The translations under genes and the position numbers were made by a program. From Nymphaea colorata (lineage: Eukaryota > Streptophyta > Magnoliopsida > Nymphaeales > Nymphaeaceae), in the NCBI RefSeq assembly GCF_008831285.2, contig NW_022204764.1, forward strand, positions 1 to 64,000: DNA of 64,000 bases, read 5' to 3'. Positions 46,631 to 59,886 of this stretch are shown one piece after another; position 1 is the first letter of the stretch, and every line of letters begins with the position of its first letter. The notes below the pieces were generated by a model that saw only the letters and a program-made list of their open reading frames with translations, had not been told where the DNA came from and ran no database searches.

Positions 46631-49623
46631 TCACTTGAGTAGGAACTGGATTTATTTGAGTGCCTCCTTGACAAGTAGTGTCCAAACGATGTGTGAAAGC
46701 TAAACCAATATCTATGCCTCTTCGTCATCATGGAAGAACCACTTTTCTTACATCTCAAGACCTTGATTATGACATATCTTACGAAATGCTATAGTAGTTT
46801 ATAAATGCGTTCATCTTGCAATCGTCGAACGTAGCTAGAGTCCGAAGCTATATCCTTGATCAAACTGTCTTCTTTTTGTACCATCAATCCGCATACAAAA
46901 GCTGCACATTTAATCACTTCTGCGCTTGATTTCGTCATCGCATTCTTTATATTATTATACTTACCTTGAGATCACTATCCTTGACAGTATGTTGAAAAAG
47001 TGAAGATTTTTTCCAAGTAAATGGTTTTCCCCATATTCCATAAGCACGATGATAGTCTAAATTTTCATTCAGGCAATCAAATATAGCTTTTTGATGAATG
47101 TGAGTACAGTTTCTAAGGAAATTGATTCGTTGTTCATCTCTTTTCTCGTCATCATAGTATTTCGGAAAAGAGAGGCTTTGGACCTTCACAACCTAATTTT
47201 CAAAGTAAAGAAAAATATCTGGCTCTAAGACAAGTAAGTCAGCTTATTCAACATCATCACCATAGTCATCCACGGGTTGGTTGTTGTAAAGGCTCAATCT
47301 TAGAGATTTGAGAATTTCAACTTATGATGGACCTAAAGGAGTATTGAGTTTTTTCATCATTCTTTCTCTATTGCTCAAAGGAGAGTTATTAATGTAGTTA
47401 TTACTAAGAACGAATTGACCTATTTGTTCGACGGACTCCTTGACTTTATTCACGTTAGTAGATATGCCAATCTTTCTGTTTTCCTTTTCATTTTTTTTCT
47501 TTTTTTGTGACTGAATATATGCCTTTATTGAGTTTAAAATTCGGTTTGCAGCTTAGTTCTTCTATGATCCTGCAGCATTTGGTTAGTTTTCATTTTCAAT
47601 AGCTTCTTGATAAAGTTCAATACATATATCAAGAAAGATGAACTAAAATATGTCTTCTTTATCCTCTTAAGTGAGTTTATGTGAAGCAGCAATAGTTTGA
47701 TTTTAGGGGACAGGTGGCTATTTTTCCTCCATTTCGATTCTGACAAGACTGCTTATTATCATATTCTCATCTTTTTCTGAAATCCTGCTGTTGGTAATGT
47801 CACTGGAGATGGGCATAAAGCCAGGCTCACCATCCATAATCTAAAGATCATTACGCGAATCTGAATTTTCATCAGATAAGCTAGGCTCAACCAAGAGGTG
47901 CTCTTATTTAATCAAAAAACCATTTTCTTTAGTCAATTTCTTTATGATTCTTTCATTTTTTAACTCCTCTAAAGATTCAAACGAATTAGAAGGGACTCTA
48001 TTTTTAAGAAACAGTTTCTCACTCAAACATTTCATTATCTTATTCTGTTTCTTGCTTTTCTTAGTCTAAATTGCTTTTTAATTGGAACCGGATTATCCTA
48101 AGATACGGCTTTCAATTAGATTTCTAATATTTTTGTATTATTTCCACATTTTGCCCTTGATCTTGATTAATTAGTTTTTGTAATTTTACTCCCACTGCTC
48201 AAGCTCGAAGATTTGATCTCCATTCATACGATAATTATCGACAAGTTCATCTCGGAGGGAGGGAATTTAAAATAACTATTTATTGATTTCTTGGTCGATA
48301 TTTTCAATGAAATGGCCTCCTTTGTTGTTGGTTTCGCTTTATAAAGGTTGAGTTTGATATTATTCGATTCTTTCTGAGCAGTTTACAATGGCATTTTTAT
48401 CTTTGGGTGTATTATTCAAGCAAAATGGTGAGCTGTTTTGCGATTTCATTTTTGTTTGGTGATGAAGCTAGTTTTTATTGTAAAAATTTGACGAATTACT
48501 AAAGGCGTTCCGATTTTTCTTGCTTCTGAGGGTGTACATGCTTATTACTTTAAGATTCTGAGTCTTCATTTTTGGACCATAAGCTGGAATTGGCGCTTTA
48601 ATCACTCATGTCAGATTCATCTTTTGGCTAATCAATAATGCACTTAGGCTCTGAAGTTAGTTGAGTATAGTATTATACGATATTTTCGGTGCATTAACCT
48701 CCTTAGTCAATTTCTTTTTTCTTGCAAGATCTTGATAGACGTCTTTGAGCTGCTTAAAAGATTAAGATTATTGTTGAGGGGTTAATTATTTGGAAGACTA
48801 CTTAGCTTGGTAATTTTTGATCTATTCTGACTTTTCGTGCTACTAAACCTCGTTTATCTTCTGTACGTCTACCACTTATTTGCTTATTTATCTGGACCTA
48901 ATGTTGTTATAATATTCTGAGCTTAGCTTTGTCTTGAGAACTTCACTTTCATCGTAGGCCAAAGCTAACTTCATCATATCGAGCTTAAATCGCTCTAGCT
49001 TATCTTGCAAGTTCTCTTCTTTCTGTTTGACTTTTCGATACTAACCATGTGTCGCTCTCGGTTTTTTTCTGCGGTATTTTTAGGGGCTTCCCTTAATATC
49101 TGTGAATGTAGAGAAGCCTTTGTAATGCGTATTATATTTTGTCTACTTAGATTGAGTCATATTTGGGAGTCTTTTGTCGAATGACTTTTGCTAGTATTTA
49201 CTTTTCTTGAACCCTTATCCTGGTAAATTTTGCTTGGTTCGTTATTTGTAAGAATTTTGGATTTTCCACTGATGCTATTGAAGTTGAACTGCAGTGATTC
49301 TGATGATTTCTTAACCGGATTGGCTTCATATTGTTCCATCCTAGCACTCATGAGAGAGGACTGATTCACATCTTATTCTTCTTTTTGCAGTCTGGGTTCG
49401 TTTTCTGGTATGGCTAATGTGATATCCATGTTGTTTATCCTGTTCAAAAATTTCTTTTTAATTTTTATAGCTCTTTTTTGCTTATTTATCCTTCGGTCTG
49501 CCCTTACAGATTTACCTTTCTGACAGTTCTTTAGGTTGCTCCTCCTTCAGCTGATTCGTTTTAAGCTTTGCGATTCTTGCTATGTTTGCCTCTGGCAGTA
49601 TTTGGCAATTGTTCAGATTGCAT
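46631..49623 (-). CDS. Large charged protein with a DUF4378-like C-terminal domain
   Basis: Reads from ATG at 49623 to TGA at 46631-46633. A long, charged, Glu/Lys/Ser-rich and partly coiled-coil N-terminal region (SARMEQYEANPVKKSS, RRKKPRATHGEYRKVKQK) precedes a compact C-terminal part. That part contains FIFLDICIELYQEAIENE, YDDEKRDEQRINFLRNCTHI, HQKAIFDCLNENLDYHRAYG, WGKPFTWKK and a final KWFFHDDEEAEILVELSHI. This arrangement resembles the DUF4378 domain of plant and ciliate proteins, a tentative match. Introns of 17 nt (after GSRK), 20 nt (GTAAGTATAATAATATAAAG) and 20 nt (GTCTTGAGATGTAAGAAAAG) restore the frame. One-base shifts remain near 48310, 48620 and 49490. In some spans more than one codon in ten is TAA or TAG (Glu). 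Confidence 0.6.
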
Positions 49624-50003
49624 TCTTTAATGATACTTAAGATCTGAAGGTATTTAGTGGTGCAGGATGTTTTTAGGATTAATATTGAAAGAGATGTTTA
49701 TGTTTAGGGGTGGATTTTTACCCAACGAAGCGATATTTTTTTGCTTTCCTTTACTGCGCATAAGAGTTGATTAATTATAACTTATAACTTAATCATAAAT
49801 TTTATCTTAACGCATGAAAGATTACAAACTTTCATTGAATTCAAACTCGAACGGCTATGCCTGCTTATGTTTTATTAAAATGACAATATTGAAAGTTGTG
49901 AAGGTAATATTTCTTTCAATTTTTATTCGAATTGCATTAATAGGAATAAATATACAGATAATCTAAAGAAAGTCAATCTAACAATTTGATAATAATAACT
50001 ATT
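49624..50003. other. AT-rich spacer between divergent genes
   Basis: About 380 bp with very AT-rich segments (around 49750-49830 and 49910-50000), flanked by start codons pointing outward. No open frame with a motif was seen. It should act as a shared promoter region. Confidence 0.5.
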
Positions 50004-51500
50004 ATGAGGTAATCGAAAAATGAAGTTTAATATAACGACTGCATCTTTTGCGAGGAAGACGCAGGAGACGGCATCTTCTTTATGATGAACGATGCCATAA
50101 AGGTCAAATACATAGAAAATCCCAAGGAATCGTCCACATCTTATATCGACGCCCTGCTCAGGCTGGAAGGCCCAACTAACCAAGAAGAGGCAGAAGCCGG
50201 CTGCAAGTATCGCGAATGGCTTGTGCTCGATGACCAAGATGAATTTCTAAAACGAGAGTACAAAATAGAAGAATTCGGCGGGAAGATCGCTCAGTTGTCT
50301 GAGTACTATAAGTTCCACAACGACATTCCGCGTGTGGTGGAACTTAGTGTCGAAAAGATCATGAGCCGCTATTACGATAAAAAACGCGAATACGACTACA
50401 AGCGCATCAAAAAGGTCCTCAAAGAAGAGCAAGGCCTAAGCATCACAAGTGTGCAAGACTCCAGTTCAGCCATCTCTGATTCACAGGTTGAACGCAAATC
50501 GAGGTATAGTACACTTCTTCATGGAATTTCTCAAGCGAATCTCAACGACCTCTCAGATTCAAAAGTACTCTATGAACTGTGCAAGCAAATTGATAAGGCT
50601 ATCCCTCAAAGCAAGCATGACAACCTTGTAATAAAGGGATCCTTCCCAGAGGATCGCAATTTCGAGTATTATCTGAAGGCTGAGGAACAGAAACTGAAAG
50701 ATAAACTCAGATAAAGAAACAAGGTCAGACAGGGAGGAAAGATATTGAAGAAATTTAACTATGATGAATTTTTAAAGAGCCGATAAAAAGCAAGTGAAGA
50801 CTCGAAAGAGGTAAAACCTACAAAGGAATAGAAGAAACCTGAAAAAGAAGGCAAATTTGTTTACAATACAAACATAAAAATTGAAATTCGAAACGCTATG
50901 TTCTATTCCGAAGGCCAGCCTCCTCTTCAAATGACCAACCTAGAATATGATCAGGGTAGTAAAGACAATAGATTTAAGAAGAAACCAGCACTTGGGCAAG
51001 GTAGCAGTATCAAACCTTACCGTTCTAACCAAAAGATAGCAGCAGAAATTTACAAATCAAGCCAACACGACTTGCGATTAAGAAATCATGCTATTCTTGC
51101 TAATCAGCGCGTTACAACGAAGGAAAATGTCAACCTTTCTCGCTCCAAAGAAAAAAGAAAATCATCTTCCAAGCAGCTTCAACCAGATCTAAAGAAGGGC
51201 CTTCATGCCCAATCAGCTCGTAAAATCCTCCACAATAACGAATGGGTTCTCACAAGCAAGCCAGGAAGAAGTCTAAGCACCTCCACTATCAAAAAAAGAT
51301 CAATATCCACTCATGCTGGAGTGGTAGGATCAAGCTCAACCAAGCGATTAGAGCGTGGACTTATAGAGAAACGGCCAGTTGAAGGAATTTCTCGGTATGG
51401 ATCGTCATAGTACAAGCCAGTGATGTTGACCGGAAAGGATGGGAAGAGTGTTTCTATTAAATAATTGCTTAGTCGAAAGCTCAAATTCAATATTCAATGA
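50004..51500 (+). CDS. Conserved-looking protein with an N-terminal CxxC, function unknown
   Basis: A clean intronless frame of 498 residues from ATG 50004 to TGA 51498-51500. The true N-terminus reads MRESKNEVEYNDCIFCEEDA and thus adds a CIFC motif ahead of the ATG pair at 50082. The first half is acidic and helical (EAGCKYREWLVLDDQDEFLK, IPRVVELSVEKIMSRYYD). The second half is basic and Ser-rich (KEKRKSSSKQ, SLSTSTIKKRS), suggesting a disordered, possibly microtubule- or nucleic-acid-binding tail. The family is not recognised. TAA/TAG are read as Glu at several positions, such as EKKPEKEG. Confidence 0.7.
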
Positions 51501-51719
51501 TATTTTATCTCTCATAAAAGCATATCAAAGAATGCAAAAAAATATAGGACTATTAATTCAGTAAAACCCATTTTGTAATAAGGATTGAGAATGTGGTTAA
51601 TTTTTCATAATGAACGAAGCCTTTCTTACAAAGAATTCCCATTTTATTTGAAATTTTACATAATTCTATACAAAATATAAAAATCCAGGGAAAAACTGTT
51701 CCAATCGTTACGGGAATGG

Positions 51720-52040
51720 TCATTAAATTGCGAAGCATGTTCCATTTGTGAGATTATAACCCTGTTGACAGGTGAAGCACTTGGGCCGAAAATAATTTGA
51801 TCCTTAATAATGAGTGACTAGGCAGTTTGGTCCATTTTATGTGATCGCTAAGAAATGAAGCGTAATAGGCACTACGACTCCAACTACTATCAGAGTTATC
51901 AGGACTGCCAATAATGCAGTCAGAAATATCTGAGTGAAAAAGGCTGTACTTTTTTTATATTAAGGTAATACTCCTGCAACCGTAAGTAATCTCGCTATGT
52001 TATGGCCCTCTATCTTAGCTCCTTCAGCCGCTGTTTACAT
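51720..52040 (-). CDS. Small single-pass membrane protein with a Cys-rich outer end
   Basis: Reads from ATG at 52040 to TGA at 51720-51722, 106 residues. A short soluble N-terminus is followed by one strong membrane span (IFLTALLAVLITLIVVGVVV, residues about 45-64) and then an extracellular or luminal tail with NCLVTHYEG and CFTCQQGYNLTNGTC. The CxxC...C pattern resembles a single unit of the growth-factor-receptor-like Cys-rich repeats common in ciliate surface proteins. It may be a fragment of a larger gene or a genuine small type II membrane protein. Codons in the same frame upstream of the ATG are also open for about 20 residues. Confidence 0.6.
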
Positions 52041-52200
52041 GGCAGCTTATTTTCCAATGATCTCATTTCGATTATAAACTATTACAGTCGACAGATAGAA
52101 TCAGATAGAACGTCACCGTTCGAATGAATCTAAGAGACCACAATTTACGCTTCATTATAGCAATACTAATAGCTTATAGATATGCAAATGTGGGATCAAA

Positions 52201-53868
52201 TCATTTGAGGGCGGCAACGAGTTCATTCAAGGAGATTTTGTTATCGTTAGACTTGTTAATCACTGTAAACAGCTCACTTATTTCTTCTTCGGAAATGTTG
52301 AAATTCAGTTTGGTTCTGATAAACTTGGCAAACTCTTCAAAATCAAGCTGGCGGTTGCCATCGCTATCAGCCATCTTAATGATGGTTTAAGGGCTGATGT
52401 TCATCCACTTGATGTAACCGACCAACTGACTTAGATTACGAGCAGCACGCTCCTTTTGGAATGTATGAATAGTGGGAGGTTGCTTGTGGGAAGGCATCCT
52501 TACGGTAAGGAACTCCAAAAATTCTTGCTTAGAAATCAGGCCGTTTTTGTCATTATCGAAAAGGCGGAAAATTTGAAGCACTTATTCTTTAGTATAGCAA
52601 GGAGCAATTGTAACAATGAACTTAGAGAATTCGGCGAAGTCCAAAGATCCACTATGGTTGGCATCGATTTGTTCAAAAATCTTGAGGGGATCGGCTTTTT
52701 GGGCCCTTAAGATGGCCACAACTTCATCGATTTTGCGAGACAATACATCTTCTGAGCTTCGGTAGTCTACTTGAAGGAGATTCTTGTCGATAACTGACCA
52801 ACTAATAACTCCTGTTTTCCCACTCTCCAGACTGTCCAGGTAGTTGAAAAGAGTCGAGGATTCGTGAGTTGTGATGAGAGGATTGATTTCCTTGAGGACA
52901 GAAAAGAAAACTCGCTGATCAATAATTTGTTGAGAATACTTAGTCTTGAGTTGTGGCCAATTGATGTTGTATTTTATGATATAAGTCTGCAGTTGGATTA
53001 GCATTTTCTTTGTGTAGGGGTCGACTTTGACTTCTTTAACTTCAGATCCAACCTCCTTCTGTTTAATCAATGGGTGTTCAAAGACTTGCTCCCATGACAT
53101 CCTCTTGTCTTAATCAATGACTAAACTTTTCAAAAGGAAGTCTTTGGTGTTCTATCCGATCTTAGCGTTGTAAGGGAAGCTCAAAGACTTATGATAGATT
53201 CCGCTGAGATATTCTTCCAAGCTACGACAAGGCCAAGGGGCATATCCGAAGATCATTTCATAAAGCATGAGGCCCAGACTCCATATGTCTGATTTGGCTG
53301 TATAGGGTTCGTTTTTCAGCAACTGTGGAGCCATGTAAATGGGAGTTCCGCAAATATCGGTGAGCTTCTTTCGACCTAGGATATCTGCTTTGCATGCGAA
53401 ACCGAAATCAGCGACCTTATAGTGATGATTCTTGACGAGTGTGTTTGCCGGTTTTATATCACGATGGATGTAACCTTTGTGAACGAGGACATTGAAGCCC
53501 ATCATGATCTCCTCGAAGATAGCCACACATTCTGGTTCAGTAAATTTGCGTGAGGCAAGTTCTTTACGCAAGTCGGTATCGCAGAGCTCGAGGATCATGT
53601 ATGTATAATTTTTTCCGATCTTAGCGTCTAGCATCTTGACTGTGTGGTCAGAGTTGACATCCATGGTAATCTGAATTTCGCCTTTGAGAGAGGCCATAAG
53701 GGTGGGATCTTGATTGAACTCTTCCATTCTCATCTGCTTGATGGCATAAAATTGTCCGTCTTGGAGGCTCTTGACCTTGAAGACTCTTCCGTAGCTGCCC
53801 TCTCCGAGGAAAATTTTATTTTTCCAATCAAACTTGTCGCCAAAAGGAAACTCTTCGTTTGCTTCCAT
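52201..53868 (-). CDS. ULK-like protein kinase fused to four EF-hands
   Basis: A clean, intronless frame of 555 residues from ATG at 53868 to TGA at 52201-52203. Residues about 1-270 form a kinase domain: FLGEGSYGRVFKV, FYAIKQMRM, HRDIKPANTLVKN, VADFGFACKA, CGTPIYMAPQLLKNEPY (Q instead of the usual E, as in ULK/unc-51 kinases) and DIWSLGLMLYEMIFGYAPW. After a linker come EF-hand loops: DANHSGSLDFAE and DNDKNGLISKQE (both canonical), DSDGNRQLDFEE, and a weaker NKSNDNKISLNE. The layout is that of a calcium-dependent protein kinase, but the catalytic domain looks ULK-like rather than CaMK-like. Calcium would be expected to regulate activity directly. Confidence 0.92.
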
Positions 53869-54142
53869 CAAGATATGATAAACTTCTAACTATTATTAGT
53901 AAAACTAATATTCCTTGTTTTAAATAAAAAAAAATTTACGGAAACTTCAAAAGGTTCTACAATAGGCTGGTAAAGTTGTTCAAAATCTTCTTAAGATTTA
54001 TTGGCATTTAGTTCGATTACTTATTCAAGGATATATTCAACCCACAATGGTTATTTGATTCGAAGGATATGGCGCATAAATAATCAGGAATATGATGGTT
54101 TGGTAACTACTTTGATTGAATCAGGATATATTATTTACATTT

Positions 54143-57134
54143 ATGAACCTTGATATTTTTGATTCCACAAGGCATTGGAGTTACTCTGCTGACGACGAGC
54201 TCGCAGAAGTTGAGTTTTCATCATTCGAGAAAGAGGCACGTGAAATTCTTCCAAAGAACTTCTTCGATCGTACGTTTTCCCTCACATAGGTAGCGCCTTA
54301 CTCGGACTATCTTTTATGAAAAGCACTAGACTGTACAAGGCTCTAAAAACTCTTCCCAAGGGAGTCTTACATAACGTGTTCTTCGATTGCTGTGAAGATG
54401 TTGAGTTTGTAAGGTTTTATTTACTTAGTACCGCAATCACGTCGTGGGGGATCAAAATGTATATGTCACTGAGGATTTTGACAGTTTTAGAATCGGTACC
54501 AAGGAAGAGGCCTTGAGATATAACTGGGTATCCATGGAGAAGGGGCGCAAGATGTACAAAAAAGAGGAGGATTTCTTGGCAGCCATTTCTAAAATAACAA
54601 TTTTCGACACAGAAGAGCTAAAGACAGTCTGTAGAGGCAAGGATAATGAAGCATGGAACCTTTTCGAAAAAAAAAGTTCGAACTCCACTGTGTTGATATA
54701 CTCCAGACACCTCTTCACTGCATATGTGAAGCATATGTTACGCAAATTTATTCGGAACGGCTACCAACGTATTGAATTCCGAGCAGAATTACTAAAACTC
54801 TCCCTATACGATGCCCATGGAAAGTTCATCTGCAAATTACCAGAAAACGAGTTCGCTGTAGCCTTCGATGAGGCATTTGCAGAAATTGAAAAGGAGTCTC
54901 CTCATTTTACAGTCGGGTTTATCTTTTGCATACGCAAGTCTTGGAGTGAGCAAGAGATTGAGTAACATTTGGAAAAAATCTGTGAGTTAAATTGGGCAAG
55001 AACTGTTGGAATTGACTTTGTACAAGAGGAGGATCGGTACGGAAGCTTGTAGAGATATGACCGCATTTTGGAAAAGGTTCTAGCTAAGCACACAGATGTG
55101 AGACTATGGAAAGTTTATCACGCAGGCGAAACTAAAAATCATTTATCTCGTAATATTGAGTAGGCAGTGGTTGCAGGAAGTGTTCGCATAGGCCATGGCC
55201 TCAATATTTTGCAGAGAGTGGAGTTCCTTCCTTTTTGCAAGCACATTTGCTTTGAAAAATGCCCTATTTCTAACCTTTTGCTCGGCTATACTGGTGACCC
55301 TCGTGAATCCTCGGCTCCCATTTTACTTGGTCTTGGCTATGCAGTAAGTATCAACATCGGTGATGCTGGAAAGTTCGGAGTTGATGACGGCACTGCTGAC
55401 TTCTTTGTCTCATCAGTCTCATATGATTGGACTCTAAAGCATTTAAAGCTGGTTGCCCTGCATTCGATCAATCATGCACTATGCAAAGACCGGCAGCGTA
55501 GATATATTTTGAAGAAATTTAACTAAAATTGGAATGCTTGGGTGACTGAATTCCTTCATGGCACTCATCGCGATAACCATTAACGCATTCGCAGACTCGA
55601 TATCTTTACAAGCACTAACAACTGGAAGTACACCAAAGAAGATGAGCTGGCGTAAGAAAAGTTTTAAGAGGTCCGTCGCCGTTAAATTGCCAAGCTTCCC
55701 GAAGATTTCTTTCACAGTACTATTTTTGGCATATAGAAACCACGCTCACGCATCTTTAGCATATCCGAAGTAGTGAACTTTATTAGTTCCTTAAGGATAT
55801 CCGAAGGGTGTTCTGCATCATGATCATTTCGACTGTAATGAAGATGAAGATTTCGTAAGCCATTTCTAATAAAGTATCGCGAACATATCATTACTGATCC
55901 GAACATTTATCTGGCAGCCGACAGGAAATCATTCAAAATTGGCCCAGCAGAACAAGCACAAAAGGAAGGATGGGTGAGCTTTAAACAGTTAGCTGATGAG
56001 CTGCCTAACCAAAGGAAGGTCGTCAAGTTTGTGTCTAATTTGACAATGTTATCAAGAGAGGAATTGCTTGTAGTTTCTGGAAATCAACATGAATTCTGGG
56101 TTCTTTTTGAGGAAAAGATATGCAACTTCTTCATTTTGGTCTTCGCCCTTCACGTCTTTAAGAAATATGTGAGACATGTTCTTCTCAAGTATATCAAGAA
56201 CGGATACTAACGTGTAGAGTTCCGCGCACTGCTTTGCCAACTTGCAGAATATGATGATAAGGGGAACTTCGTGAAAAATCATGATGAAGGCATGTACATG
56301 CAAGCCTTTGACGAGGTTTATAATCAAGTCATTCAAGATCATCCCTCATTTAGCGCTTCTTTCATCTTCTTTGGACTGAAGGCCTTGAGTGAAGAGAAAA
56401 ACTTCTAAATGCTCGACAAAGCATGCTCTTACGAGTGGCCAAGAATGGTTGGCATTGATTTTGTCCAACAAGAAGATCCTTATGGCTCAATGGAACCTTA
56501 CATTCGTGTGGGAGACAAGATCGTGAAAAAATGGGCTCACCTTGATCTCAAGAAAGTTTACCATGCTGGAGAAACTAAAGATCACCTTAACAGCAATGTT
56601 GAGCTGTCTGTCAGATCAGGTAGTGTGCGAATTGGGCATGGACTAAATATCGTCAAGCGAATTTAATATCTTAACCAATGTCGTCACATCTGCTTTGAGC
56701 TAAACCCGATCTCCAACCTACTTACTGGTGGTATGACTGACATCCGTATGTCAACTGCGCCCCTTCTGTTGGGATTAGGATATGCTGTCTCTATAAGCTC
56801 AGACGATCCTGGAAAATTCGGCTATGAAGACACCACAGTTGATTATTTCGCATCTACAGTTTCCTTCAACTGGAGCCTTAGACATCTGAAGCTGATTGCT
56901 TATCACTCTATCAATCACGCTATCGTTACTGAGGGCGATCGCATCAAGATCTTGGAGTCATTCGAAGCTAAATGGACTAGCTGGATTAATCGACTCTTGG
57001 AACGCGAACTCAGGGAAGGAGCTCAATGGCCAAAGAGAGTTGGTGCTCCTTACGATGAGGAGTCAAAATATGAAGAAACTTTAGCCCGAAGAGCCCCAAT
57101 TTTCGCTTCCAGAGTTAACAGCATTGAAGAATGA
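54143..57134 (+). CDS. Double-domain adenosine deaminase (ADGF/ADA2 type), first domain degenerate
   Basis: Begins at ATG 54143 (MNLDIFDSTRHWSYS). Two ADA-type domains of about 470 residues follow each other without a TGA between them; the second begins near 55590 with the homologous LDIFTSTNNWKYT and has no start codon of its own. Domain 2 has the complete metal site: HDH (55819-55827), YHAGE, IGHG and SSDDPGKF. Domain 1 keeps YHAGE and IGHG but has NVF in place of HxH (54373-54381) and NIGDAG in place of SSDDPG, losing three zinc ligands. Active family members deaminate adenosine to inosine. The protein ends at TGA 57132-57134 after about 990 residues. No signal peptide is obvious. One-base shifts near 54316, 54430 and 55797 are needed. 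Confidence 0.82.
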
Positions 57135-57206
57135 TAAATAAAAGAATCCATATTATGAAAAAGAATAAAGATTATAGTTAACGCTTTAATAATTAGATAG
57201 TCAGCA

Positions 57207-59886
57207 TCATTTTTATGAAGAATTCGGTTGCTTGGTAATCCTTTTGATAAATTCTTCTAGATCTTTTTCACACTTCACAACGTAGATTAAGTACCCTTTC
57301 TTCCTCCAATATTGCTCTGCATCTCTTTGCATGTCGATCTGCTTATAGTTCAGGAAGTGATTCGGTTCATTTTAATAATTACGGAATAGCACAATTGTAG
57401 GTTGATCGTTGTTAATAGTCACTTTTAAATCTGCGAGATGAGGCAGCTCAAGATAGTTGGCAACAACTTCAACTCCACTACTTTTATTGAATTTCAAGAA
57501 GGTTTATATCTGAATGCGTAGATAATCTTTCTGCTTTTCAAAGCGACGCATTGCTTGATAATGAAGGCTTTTGGCTGCACAGTTTCCAATATTTGGCAAA
57601 CCATACACTTCTTGGCTGAAGGGAATGATTGCTCGATTGAGCTCAATCATATCAAGGTGCTCTTGATAGTAATATGAAAAGATAGGCTTTTCAGTTTCTT
57701 TTACTATTTTTGTTAATTGGGCATGGTAAAGTCGCTTGATAGCCTCTAAATCTCTGTTTTGAATAGGGAAACTCTTTGGATTTGCCTTCTCCATAAGCTA
57801 GATGAAATTGTGAAGCACTCCTGGATAAGCAAATCGTTGCTTGAGCGTATTGTAAAAGAGAGTAGATCCTATCGACTTGCTTAGGAATTGCTGAATAAAA
57901 TTAGTAGCCTCTTGTGGGGTTTGCTTTTTAAGATTATCGTAGTAGTGGTTTGCAAGTTAAAGGAGTGTACACATACGGGCATGAGGGTTATGACGCCAGT
58001 TGGAGAGATGATCAAGCTTAAGATTGTAACGATGATTAGAATTCTTCAGTTAGTCCATCAACTGCCCATGCTGGCGGTTCAAATTTCGAATACTTAACTG
58101 TGAGCACAAGCCATCAATTTTTCGCCTTTCTAATGTTCCAGCTGTGATATTCTGAATCCCTGTCCGGATAAAATAGATATGGTGACTGAAGGATGATGCA
58201 GTTAAGAAGGACTAAGAAGTTGCGTCAGATTAGGCAAGTAGATACCAAACGCTTGGATCAAAGAGTTCGCTTGATAGCTTTGCTGCAGTATCAAGTTGTT
58301 CCTTAGTTGGCTTATTTGCTATTTTAGAATAGATGAGAAACCTCTTAGCCAAGCTAATTTCACGAGTCACTTGATGTATATGATGTAAGTGGCCCCTATT
58401 CCGCTCCAACTTCTACTTTTGCTGCAGCAAATATTTCATAAACTTATCAGCAAAAACATCAGATTTGAACCCGAATTTTTCACATACAAAGCAATGAGCT
58501 TCAAGCTTATCGAACTTTTCCAAAGGATACATGATCATAACTTTTTCCAGCTGAGAAAGGAGTTCATGTATATCCTTAGTATCTTCATGGCCATAAAGAA
58601 TGAGAATCACTTCAAAGAGCCCCCTAAGACGCTTAATATCCACTAAAAGCACACCGTTATTAAAGACATTAAGAGCGGCCTTGAAACTATATTCATTAGA
58701 TGATTACATATCTAAATAAACTTTTTTTGCGCGTTAATAATGATCTTGAGTGAGAAACGACGTTAACAATTGCACTTGAATTATAGGCTCTTCAGAGTTA
58801 ATGTATTCTAAGAGGCTGCATTTTAAGAGGATTACTTTGATTCTTGGCTGAGTAACTTAAAGTACTGGTCTATTAGCTTGTTATAAGTTAGAAAGAGCGC
58901 TCTCAGTCCCTTTACTCCAACCTATTTATGATTTTTGAATCGATGTAGCTGAACAATACACTTAATCTTGACCATAACTTCTGATAAATCCATAGTTCGT
59001 GGATCTTTTTAAAGAGATTTTTCGAGCCGGCTCATATTGTTCAGAAGAAAATCATCTGTATAGTATTACATGCCTAGAACAAGCTGAAAGCTGTTCCAAT
59101 AGTCAAGCTCATTAACAAATCGGCAATTTTATTTAATTTAATTTGTTCTTTGACGTTGCCAAGCATCTAAGTTTTAAGGTTTCACCAAATTTCCTTCTCC
59201 ATCTTTAATCTCTCTTTGACCTTTCAACGCCAGTGCCATATCTTCAGCTAATTTTCGTGTTTAAAGGCGATTTCGAACCTAGTTTTTTACAGATTGCTAG
59301 AGAAGCTTGATGACAAGTGCGCTTATCAGGGCTCGAAAAGATTCATTGTAGAATCCATCGATAGCTTGTACGATTTTGACTAACTTTGTGAGAATATTGG
59401 GTTTTAAAAGGTTAAGGAGAGACGGTACAGTGATATCAGCATCGCGGAGATTATCAAGGTGGCCATAAATCTGCTTTAGTAGAATGATACTGTTTCGGTG
59501 AACATCGAGATAGCCTCAATGGAAGGTTCAATACGATGGATAAGGGCATAAAGACACTCGACATGCGCTTCCAACACTTGGTCAGTCTCTTCAATGTTGT
59601 GATTAGATGCCATAATTTTGGTGATTCCTCTCGACCTGAGCATTTTAAGCATATCTGATGATGGAAATTTAATGCTGTTCTCGATGCTATTCCTAAGCAA
59701 AGCTTGATAAGCTTTCTTCTGGAGAGGAGCTTTCTGTGGCTAAGCTTGTGGTTTGAGAAATGCGAAGGACTGTCGAGCCATTCGATGCAGGTAATTGTTG
59801 GTCCTGCAGGCCATTAATCCTTTGATCATAATTATCCTTTATAAATCTTAAACACTCAGATAAAAATTGATTAAGGTTGTAAACCA
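57207..59886 (-). CDS. Large helical protein of unknown function
   Basis: Reads from ATG at 59886 (MVYNLNQFLSECLRFI) to TGA at 57207-57209, about 880 residues. The product is mostly alpha-helical (for example LLNLLKPNILTKLVKIVQAI, VECLYALIHRIEPSIEAI). The C-terminal 80 residues (VEVVANYLELPHLADLKVTI, PTIVLFRNYENEPNHFLNYK) are distinct and could be a separate alpha/beta domain. No motif identifies a family. A few frame joins (near 59700, 59480 and 57500) are uncertain and could be introns or one-base errors. Convergent with the adenosine-deaminase gene, 72 bp apart. Confidence 0.5.
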
